Shown: positions 5,754-12,649 of the stretch, piece by piece
Position numbering within the stretch: the first letter of the stretch is position 1
Layout of the letters: each line of letters opens with the position of its first letter
Assembly (NCBI GenBank): GCA_910579415.1
Contig: CAJTUY010000008.1
Span: forward strand, 36,604 to 56,561
Direction of reading: 5' to 3'
Source of the DNA: an uncultured Clostridia bacterium
GTDB taxonomy: Bacteria > Bacillota > Clostridia > UBA1381
DNA: 19,958 bases
Position numbers and translations under genes: made by a program
The notes under the pieces: model-generated
Database searches by the model: none
What the model was told of the DNA's origin: nothing
The model's input: the letters and a program-made list of their open reading frames with translations, nothing else

Positions 5754-7481
5754 TCAGTCAAGCCCCTCTCTATTAGGTGTGGTATTGATTATAATAGGTA
5801 GCTTTAGAGTGACTTTTGTAAACTCTCCTTCTTCACTTTCAATATTTAAGCCAAAATCATTTCCATATTCTAATTTTATACGATTCTGGATATTAAGCAA
5901 GCCGATATGATTGGATCCGTCTGTTGAAAAGTAAAAAGAATAAGCATCAGTTTCTAATGAATGAATAATAGAAGCTTGCTTTTCTTTCGGTATTCCGCAA
6001 CCATCATCAAATATGGTAATGAGCAGGCAATCATTTTTAGATTCTGCTGATATAATTATGTGTGCGTCTTGTATATAGCAGTCATCAAAGCCGTGTATAA
6101 AGATATTTTCAACAATTGGCTGTAGGAGCATTTTAGGACACAATAAATTTTCTGCTTCGGCGGAAATATGAAATTCGGCAGTAAAGCAATCAGGTCGGCG
6201 GATTTCCATAATAGTAAGATAGTTTTTTATAAGTTCAATTTCCCTTGAGAGTGGAACGTCGCTGCCCTCTGATAAATTATATCTCAGCATTTTTGCAAGA
6301 GCTACTGTAATGTCAGGAATAAGCGGTACATTGGAAATATTGGCTATTCCGCAAATGCAGTCTAATGTGTTATACATAAAGTGAGGATTTAATTGTGCTT
6401 GCAGGGCGTAGAGTTTGGCATCCTTTTGAGCTATTTCGCTTTCATATAGTTTTTGCTGAGTTTGTATTATACGGTGAGATAGTTGTTCAATATCGTTTAC
6501 CATTTTGTCAATTTTATCTGCGACATTACCGATTTCGGTTTGGTTTTTTAAATCAATGCGTTTATTTTTCTTTGTTATAGAGTAATCCTCTAAAAAATCG
6601 GATATTTTATATAATGGTACAAAAATACTTCTTTTGACAAATTTTTGCATAAGCACAAATAATATTGTCATAAAACCGGTTTCTGCAATGAGCAGTATAA
6701 TTCCCGTAGAAATGGGAGTCTCCACATTAGAACTTCCGCAGAGATACCATTTTGTGGACGATATGTTTCTTTCCCAAAATAATTGTTGTTCGTCAGAAAG
6801 TCCTTGTGTAAGAATGATGTTGTTTTCTTCTGATTTATCATTTCGCAGAGAAAGTCTGACCTGTCTGCTTAACCCTGATTGGCGCAAAAGTTCTTCGGTA
6901 TTTACTTTTCCGGCAACTACTATAGTGCCGATATGCTTTGTACCTACGCTATTTATATCAGGAAGTTTTATATCATAAAAAGAAAAAAACAACATATTTG
7001 AAAAAGGTGAGTTTGATGTTGTATAAAAGTTTATATTTTCATTGTTTGATTTAAATGCATTGAGTGCATCTCTTGCAGCGTGGATAAGCTGTAAATCTGC
7101 ATCGTCAGATGAAGCAATAAGCTCTTGTTCATTATTAAAGCATAAAGCATAGAAACGCTCAGATGTTATATCGTATGTGTTTTTTACAGGAGTAATGATT
7201 GAGTTCCAAAGTATTTGGCATTGTTGTGCATCATTACATTGAAAAAAACTAAAAGTGAGAGAATCGTTTGAAATGAATTTTGCAATTTGTTTTCCGGTAT
7301 TTATTTTCTTTTCTAAGATACCATATGTAGAATCCATACAAGAATAGAACTGAATTTGTGTATCATTGACGGTTTTACGATATAATGTGTAAATATATAT
7401 GATCTGCAGCACAAAAATTATAAGCCAAACGCTTAGAAATATCATATTTATTCCGTTTCTGAGGCTCTTTTTTGTGTTCAT
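5754..7481 (-). CDS. YesM-type sensor histidine kinase
   Basis: A 575-residue membrane kinase. Transmembrane segments are at about 13-33 and 257-278, and the 220 residues between them form an extracellular sensor region, probably Cache-like. A HAMP-like linker and coiled coil (about 280-355) lead to the His_kinase domain with QLNPHFMYN (phospho-acceptor H367). The ATPase domain has the N-box QPIVENIFIHG (N459) and the G-box DDGCGIP (492-498), then HIGLLNIQNRI. It overlaps the regulator gene by 4 bases (ATGA), so the two form one operon. Kinases of this group usually sit beside carbohydrate genes and respond to extracellular saccharides, which suits the enzymes next door. Its stop codon abuts an IS remnant, so the last dozen residues may not be original. 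Confidence 0.92.
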   Translation of the reverse strand: MNTKKSLRNGINMIFLSVWLIIFVLQIIYIYTLYRKTVNDTQIQFYSCMDSTYGILEKKINTGKQIAKFISNDSLTFSFFQCNDAQQCQILWNSIITPVKNTYDITSERFYALCFNNEQELIASSDDADLQLIHAARDALNAFKSNNENINFYTTSNSPFSNMLFFSFYDIKLPDINSVGTKHIGTIVVAGKVNTEELLRQSGLSRQVRLSLRNDKSEENNIILTQGLSDEQQLFWERNISSTKWYLCGSSNVETPISTGIILLIAETGFMTILFVLMQKFVKRSIFVPLYKISDFLEDYSITKKNKRIDLKNQTEIGNVADKIDKMVNDIEQLSHRIIQTQQKLYESEIAQKDAKLYALQAQLNPHFMYNTLDCICGIANISNVPLIPDITVALAKMLRYNLSEGSDVPLSREIELIKNYLTIMEIRRPDCFTAEFHISAEAENLLCPKMLLQPIVENIFIHGFDDCYIQDAHIIISAESKNDCLLITIFDDGCGIPKEKQASIIHSLETDAYSFYFSTDGSNHIGLLNIQNRIKLEYGNDFGLNIESEEGEFTKVTLKLPIIINTTPNREGLD

Positions 7482-8218
7482 TTATTTTCCTCCATTTTTT
7501 GACGATATTGTGCCGTAGTCATTTCAAAACGCTTTTTGAAAAGCTTATTAAAATATACATAATCGTAATTTAAAAAATTTGCAATTTCAGTTCCTGATAT
7601 ATTACGCTCTAACATTTCTGCAGCTTTTTGCATTTTTAGTTCAGTTATATATTCGTTAAATCCGCATCCCAGATATTCGCTAAAAAGCTGGCTCAAATAA
7701 GATTTATTTATATGAAAACGTTCAGCAAGTAAATTTAATTGAAGTTTTTCAGAGTAATACTGGTTTAGAAACTTTAAAATTTCACGGAATGTTGGATTAG
7801 TAATGTCTGTATATGTCTTTTCTATATTCAAAGCACGGTTTTCAGCATCAAGTTCCGTTTTTAACTTCATTATTAAATTTTCAGCATCCTGACGGGTAAC
7901 CGGTTTAAGCAAATAACGAAAGACATTATAGCTTATGGCTTTTTGAGCAAAGGAAAAATCAGCATATCCGCTTATTACAATGATTTTTATAGATGAGTCG
8001 TATTCACGAACCCGTTGGATAAGTTCAAGACCGCTAATTTTTGGCATCTTGATGTCAGTAAACAGTACATCTGTTTTATTATTAGATATAAATTTTAGGG
8101 CGTCGCGGGCGTTATTAAATCCTTCGGGTAGTTTAAAGTTATAACTTTCCCAAGGAAAAACAGACTGCAAACTTGCAAGCGACCAAGGCTCATCTTCTAC
8201 TATAACTGCACTGTACAT
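7478..8218 (-). CDS. YesN-type response regulator with AraC HTH domain
   Basis: A 246-residue regulator from the ATG at 8218; a longer start at 8233 is possible, but GGAGG lies eight bases before the 8218 start, inside the longer frame. The receiver domain shows VEDEP near the start, the phospho-acceptor Asp in FTDIKMP (residue 55) and LLKP (Lys105). The C-terminal AraC/XylS domain (about 147-246) has two helix-turn-helix units, ending in YFNKLFKKRFEMTTAQYRQ. It is the partner of the overlapping kinase. As an AraC-type protein it should bind two tandem sites; such repeats lie at 8337-8376 and again at 17260-17299, so I infer it activates both the enzyme operon and the SLH gene. Confidence 0.92.
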   Translation of the reverse strand: MYSAVIVEDEPWSLASLQSVFPWESYNFKLPEGFNNARDALKFISNNKTDVLFTDIKMPKISGLELIQRVREYDSSIKIIVISGYADFSFAQKAISYNVFRYLLKPVTRQDAENLIMKLKTELDAENRALNIEKTYTDITNPTFREILKFLNQYYSEKLQLNLLAERFHINKSYLSQLFSEYLGCGFNEYITELKMQKAAEMLERNISGTEIANFLNYDYVYFNKLFKKRFEMTTAQYRQKMEENK

Positions 8219-8280
8219 TACTTTATCCTCCATTCCGTTATACTGCTTAATGAGATTATTTTATTACGAAATATGTATAT

Positions 8281-8309
8281 ATTATACAACAATTTGCAAT
8301 TTTTTTCAA
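8281..8309 (-). promoter_or_regulatory. Sigma-A promoter of the response regulator-sensor kinase operon
   Basis: On the minus strand TTGAAA (8309-8304) and TATAAT (8286-8281) are separated by 17 bases, and the regulator start codon lies about 60 bases downstream. In the duplicate copy the -10 survives (17208-17203) but the -35 position reads TCAGAA. Confidence 0.75.
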
Positions 8310-8336
8310 TAGTATTGGCAGGGATACATAAAAATA

Positions 8337-8376
8337 CTAATCGAAAGACAATAAATCTAATCATTAGACTATTGAG
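8337..8376 (+). promoter_or_regulatory. Tandem 20-bp direct repeat, candidate AraC-type operator
   Basis: CTAATCGAAAGACAATAAAT (8337-8356) is followed directly by CTAATCATTAGACTATTGAG (8357-8376), identical at 13 of 20 positions (CTAATC, AGAC, AT). The second unit overlaps the -35 box, the usual arrangement for an AraC-family activator touching RNA polymerase. The paralogous region repeats the arrangement at 17260-17299. Confidence 0.68.
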
Positions 8377-8400
8377 AACTATTTGAAATTCACGTATAAT
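8372..8400 (+). promoter_or_regulatory. Sigma-A promoter of the glycan-degradation operon
   Basis: TTGAGA (8372-8377), 17-base spacer, TATAAT (8395-8400). The leader to the start codon at 8470 would be about 63 bases, with AGGAGG just before the start. Confidence 0.82.
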
Positions 8401-8469
8401 ATTTAATATAAAAATGGTTATAGTGGCTAATTTTAAAAATTGTATTATGTAATGAAAGCAGGAGGAATT

Positions 8470-11400
8470 ATGAAAAAAATACTGACAAAACTGACTTTGG
8501 TGATATTAGCATTTTTGCTGTCCGGAGTAACGCTTTTAATGACAGAGACGCCTGTTACGGTTTCTGCTAATACGAATATAAGCGGATTGGACGATGATTC
8601 TGAGGTAAAGAACTACATCTGTATTAACGGGTACCCGCAGGTTCCGGGGCAACTCACAGAGTATAACAACAGACTGCGTGCGTCTGCATGGGATATTAAC
8701 GAAATCGGCGGAACCGCAGAGATGAATAATGGAATTCGGCTGATTGACGAAAGCGCAGAGCTACCCGTGGAAGGTACTCGTGAATTCGAGTCTGCCACTT
8801 ATGGGGAACTGGAGTGGTATTACGGCATTCGTGCTGAATCGGGACTGAAGGATGCCGCTGTAATGCTGAGGGATGGGAGCAACCCTGCAATTAAGGTTGG
8901 TCTTGACGGGCAATATATCTGGCTCGACACGCCGCAGGGGCGAAAGAATTTGCTTACATACAAGACAAGTGTGGAATATATGTTCTATATCCCTATCCAT
9001 TTAGACAAAGGTACGTTTGACGTATACATAGATTATCAGCTTTACGCAGAGGGGATTCCGCTCGGAGCGAAAACGGTTGATAACGTATGTTTTACCACCG
9101 GTAAACAAACGGTAGGCAACCTTACTATTGGCAGAATCAACTTAAGGCGCGGTTATTGGCTGTACGAGGATTTCACATGGGGCAACGGAGGAGTTTTGCC
9201 TCCGGGCTGGACGCTTCGCACCACGAATCCGGAGACCGGTTCAGTCGGAGATGCAGCGGTGGGCTATAAAGGCGACGGTATTCGCCTTGATACCGCTGCG
9301 GGAGAAACTTGGTTCCAAAAGTCGTTAGGTACGCAAAAGCGTGACTTTAAGGCTAGATGTTACCTAAGGATTCTTCAAGACTGCCGGGATGCTCAGGTTA
9401 TATTCAAGAGCGGAGGGGAAACGCTGCTTAAGTTTTATGCGGACGGGAAAGATTTTTACTATCTGGATGCCTCCGGCGCTCCAGTGAAGTGCTATGAGAA
9501 TTATAAGGATGACCTTTGGTATTCGGTTGACGTAGCGGTAAGCCTCTCTAAGCATACTTTTGATTTGAGCGTTGACGATAAGGTGATGGCGACAAATGTG
9601 CCGCTGCGTGCCGACATATCCTCTGTGGATACCTTTATGGCAGGCGGCAGCCGTTCGGGCGACGTTTTTTACCTGGATAATATTGAGGTATATCCCGACG
9701 AGCCGGTGGAGGACTATGTTCCGCAACCGCAGCCCGCGGACAGTGAGGGCTTGGACGTTGGTATGGAGTACTTCGGTCTCTGGCAGGAGGGGCTTCATTT
9801 TGGCTGGGATCCGGTTAACGACTCGGATTACAGACGACCCTTAGATGGATTTTATGACGAATACAGCATAGAACATTGGGACTGGCAGATTAAATACTGG
9901 GTGGAACACGGTATAGATTTTATTGCGCCTTGTTGGTATGCTGCAAATCCGGTATGGGACTCCGATGTTTGCTCTCAGTATGATGAAAAATTCTTCAGGG
10001 CGAAATACTCTGATATGATGAAAATCGCGTTACTTATGGAAATTTCCGGTTGGCCGACAACGTCGGATCCTGAGGAGTCAGTCGAAAAATGGCTGCGCAA
10101 TGTCGGACGGCAGGTGATAGAATATTACTTCAAGGATCCGCGCTATTATACCAATGGCGGACGACCGGTACTCTATATTTTTGGCGCGGATGCCCTTACA
10201 AAGGGTTTCGGCTCATTAGCGCCGGAGGTTATTCGACGTTGGGGGGATATGTGCGAGGCGGAAGGAGTGGGCAGACCTCTCATATTCCTTCACTCCGAAG
10301 GTTCTTCGGACGGCAGAGTGGAAAATACAATGCAGTTGGCAGAGTCGTTGGGCGTGGAAGGAGTTTATCATTACCACGCAACCACGGGTGGCTGGCCGCA
10401 GGACACTATTGCAACCAACCTTCGGCATTACAATATGGTAACAGAAAAGAATATGCTCTATGTGCCTACTTTGGACACGGGCTATGATCATTATGCCTGG
10501 TACAATAAAAATAAGGTGAATTATGCTATGGACGATGCGCAGTGGAAGTACGAGCTTCAGCAGTTCAAGGAAAAGTACTTGCCGCTGCCAAGCAAATTAG
10601 AAACGCCGATCGCGATGGTTACAAACTGGAACGAGTGGGGCGAGGGACACTTCTTAGGACCGTGCGAGGGGTATGGATTTTCGCGTCTGGATGCTTTGCG
10701 GAACTATCTGACAAATGCAGGTCCGCATGAGGATGTTCCCCCCAATGACCACCAAAAGGATCGCTTTAACAATGCCTATCCATGGTGGCGAACCACGCAC
10801 GTCCGTGAGGTGAACGTAGGGGAAACACCTGCGCCGGAGGCGTACGAAAAATATGTATGGAATTTTGACGATAAATCATCTATGGGATGGCAAAAAATCA
10901 ATTCAGCGCTTGCCGATAAGGTGGAGGACGGCATGTGGAAGCTGACCACCGGCAATGACATCGCCATTAAACTGACAGATTCCAATATTGATACGGCGAA
11001 CGTGACGCATATTCGGCTGCGTGTTAAGAATAAGGGCGGCGGCTATGCCGTCTATACCGACCTGACTACGCCGTTCTGGAATACCACCTCCACCGGGCGA
11101 ACTATTCACACAGGAATGTTAAACCAATATACGGATGAAATTACAGAGCACTATATCCCGGTTGGTAAATATCCTGAATTTTGGAGAGGTATACTGGACG
11201 GAATGCAAATTATCATTGATGGATATCAACCGGGTGAAACATTGGAAATAGATTCAATCGCATTTATGGCGCTTCCGCAGAAAGAGGAGACTACGCTGAC
11301 CATTGATGGCTGGTCGGAGGGTACACCTGCTGTAATGCAGAACGGAATGCCTATGCTTCCTCTGCGCAGCGTGACATGGAGAATGAAAGGTGAGATCTAT

Positions 11401-12591
11401 TACGATTCGGAAACCAAGAAGGTATGGGTGGACAGTGACGGCAGAATATCGAGCTTTGTCCCGGGCGGGGATACGGTGGAGTGTGCGGGTGAAACTTACA
11501 CGCTGCCAGGCTCATCCATAATGAAGGATGGTGCCACCTATGTGGATGCACAGATGCTTTCCGTTATTTTTCAAAAGGGGGCGGCGTGGGACGCGTTAGA
11601 AAAAAAGCTGACGCTGTCGGACAATACGCAGAGTTTTGTTCCGAGCCGTCCCAATACGGAGCGTAAGCTGATTTGGTCGAATGAGTTTACCAGTGACACG
11701 GGGTTGTATTATTGGAACAATATGAGCGATGTGACCGTGAATGACGGCGTGTTGGAATTTGTCACCTCCAGCACTGATCCGCAGATGGTAATGACCCCAA
11801 ATGTTGACGTTTCTGAGGCGCAGCTTATAACTATCGGAGTGCGCGCCGACGCCGCCTGCCGTACACAGGTGTTCTTTGCCACGGATATGTCTGCCGATTT
11901 AAGCGAGAATAAATCTTATTTCGTACACATAGCGGCTTCCGGCGATATAATTGAATATACGTTCGACCCAAGGACGAACAGTATGTTCGGGGGAGTGCTG
12001 CAGCAATTGCGCGTGGATCTTGGCGACAATCCCGGCGTCAAGTGCGGCGTGGATTATATACGTATATATGGAGATTTTGACCACGAACTGACAGAGGAAG
12101 AAATTGCGGACCGCTACAACAGCGCCGACACGACAGGGGAGGATATTGTTTGGAACTTTGATCTTAACACCCGCAAGGACGGTTGGTTGCTGAGCAAATC
12201 CCTTGCCAACGCCGGCTTGCTCGGCGGGGTGTTGACCGCAGATATTATATGTACCAATCCGTTTATTGAAACGGCGCAGAGTAATTTGGATTTAGAAGCG
12301 GCGACGCACGATTCTGTCAAACTTTGTATGCGAACTCCGACCGGAGCAACACGTGCAAAGTTGTACTTCACCACAGATCGGGATGAGGAATGGACGGAGA
12401 GCAAGTGTGTGGAGATACCGCTTACCTACAGCGGAACCTCCAATATCGTCTACACGGCGGATATGTCCGCCAATGCGAATTGGAGCGGTAAGATTAAGGC
12501 TTTGCGCCTGATGATTCCCGATGTGAGAGCAGGCGTGTTCAGCGTGGACTTTATCAGGGTTGTGGGCAACCGTGTAAATACTGAAAAATAA
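8470..12591 (+). CDS. Secreted modular glycoside hydrolase with GH99/WbsX-like catalytic domain
   Basis: Start at ATG 8470 (1373 residues), set by GGAGG at 8461-8465; the longer frame from 8440 has no ribosome site. A signal peptide ends near VTVSA. Two concanavalin/LamG-like beta-sandwich regions (about 50-232 and 233-411) precede the catalytic domain (about 430-760). This begins GMEYFGLWQEG and carries NWNEWGEG (719-726), whose E722 and E725 match the ExxE pair of GH99 endo-alpha-mannosidase-like enzymes and WbsX proteins. A copper-amine-oxidase-N-like module (about 940-1053) follows. Three related CBM-like sandwiches (about 795-934, 1067-1204, 1226-1367) end in patterns such as VDYIRIYGD. 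There is no anchor, so it is probably released. G+C content is clearly above its neighbours (29 of 60 bases at 10021-10080). Substrate unknown. Confidence 0.82.
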   Translation: MKKILTKLTLVILAFLLSGVTLLMTETPVTVSANTNISGLDDDSEVKNYICINGYPQVPGQLTEYNNRLRASAWDINEIGGTAEMNNGIRLIDESAELPVEGTREFESATYGELEWYYGIRAESGLKDAAVMLRDGSNPAIKVGLDGQYIWLDTPQGRKNLLTYKTSVEYMFYIPIHLDKGTFDVYIDYQLYAEGIPLGAKTVDNVCFTTGKQTVGNLTIGRINLRRGYWLYEDFTWGNGGVLPPGWTLRTTNPETGSVGDAAVGYKGDGIRLDTAAGETWFQKSLGTQKRDFKARCYLRILQDCRDAQVIFKSGGETLLKFYADGKDFYYLDASGAPVKCYENYKDDLWYSVDVAVSLSKHTFDLSVDDKVMATNVPLRADISSVDTFMAGGSRSGDVFYLDNIEVYPDEPVEDYVPQPQPADSEGLDVGMEYFGLWQEGLHFGWDPVNDSDYRRPLDGFYDEYSIEHWDWQIKYWVEHGIDFIAPCWYAANPVWDSDVCSQYDEKFFRAKYSDMMKIALLMEISGWPTTSDPEESVEKWLRNVGRQVIEYYFKDPRYYTNGGRPVLYIFGADALTKGFGSLAPEVIRRWGDMCEAEGVGRPLIFLHSEGSSDGRVENTMQLAESLGVEGVYHYHATTGGWPQDTIATNLRHYNMVTEKNMLYVPTLDTGYDHYAWYNKNKVNYAMDDAQWKYELQQFKEKYLPLPSKLETPIAMVTNWNEWGEGHFLGPCEGYGFSRLDALRNYLTNAGPHEDVPPNDHQKDRFNNAYPWWRTTHVREVNVGETPAPEAYEKYVWNFDDKSSMGWQKINSALADKVEDGMWKLTTGNDIAIKLTDSNIDTANVTHIRLRVKNKGGGYAVYTDLTTPFWNTTSTGRTIHTGMLNQYTDEITEHYIPVGKYPEFWRGILDGMQIIIDGYQPGETLEIDSIAFMALPQKEETTLTIDGWSEGTPAVMQNGMPMLPLRSVTWRMKGEIYYDSETKKVWVDSDGRISSFVPGGDTVECAGETYTLPGSSIMKDGATYVDAQMLSVIFQKGAAWDALEKKLTLSDNTQSFVPSRPNTERKLIWSNEFTSDTGLYYWNNMSDVTVNDGVLEFVTSSTDPQMVMTPNVDVSEAQLITIGVRADAACRTQVFFATDMSADLSENKSYFVHIAASGDIIEYTFDPRTNSMFGGVLQQLRVDLGDNPGVKCGVDYIRIYGDFDHELTEEEIADRYNSADTTGEDIVWNFDLNTRKDGWLLSKSLANAGLLGGVLTADIICTNPFIETAQSNLDLEAATHDSVKLCMRTPTGATRAKLYFTTDRDEEWTESKCVEIPLTYSGTSNIVYTADMSANANWSGKIKALRLMIPDVRAGVFSVDFIRVVGNRVNTEK

Positions 12592-12598
12592 TATAATT

Positions 12599-12623
12599 CC
12601 TGCGGCGTGTCAGACACCGCAGG
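12599..12623 (+). other. Intergenic hairpin between the two secreted-enzyme genes
   Basis: CCTGCGG (12599-12605) pairs with CCGCAGG (12617-12623). No T-run follows, so it is unlikely to be a full terminator. It may stabilise or separate the two parts of the message. The next gene has its own strong AAGGAGG (12635-12641). Confidence 0.55.
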
Positions 12624-12649
12624 AGGGAAAATAAAAGGAGGTTATCAAT

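Larger units (their letters stand above)
8224..8481. repeat. Divergent control region, copy 1 of a ~257-bp duplication
   Basis: From TATCCTC at 8224 to the first codons of the GH99-like gene (8481), this block matches 17147-17403 almost throughout and colinearly, with only small indels. It holds the start of the regulator gene, both divergent promoters, the tandem operator and the ribosome site and ATGAAAAAAATA start of the rightward gene. Confidence 0.92.

Noticed and set aside
5629..5910. 93-codon plus-strand open frame
   Set aside because: It is antisense to the ISL3 transposase fragment and the kinase 3' end, both of which have clear family motifs.
5754..7481. Sensor kinase as a pseudogene because of the adjacent IS
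   Set aside because: The membrane segments, phospho-acceptor His, N-box, G-box and final strands are all present and the 4-base overlap with the regulator is intact.
8440..8469. Longer start for the GH99-like gene at 8440
   Set aside because: No ribosome site precedes it, the extra residues would disturb the signal peptide, and the duplicated region fixes the start at the ATGAAAAAAATA shared with 17392.
10089..10487. 132-codon plus-strand frame inside the GH99-like gene
   Set aside because: It is an out-of-frame shadow of a well-supported domain; the composition (many Gly, Arg, Ser) is typical of shifted G+C-rich coding sequence.
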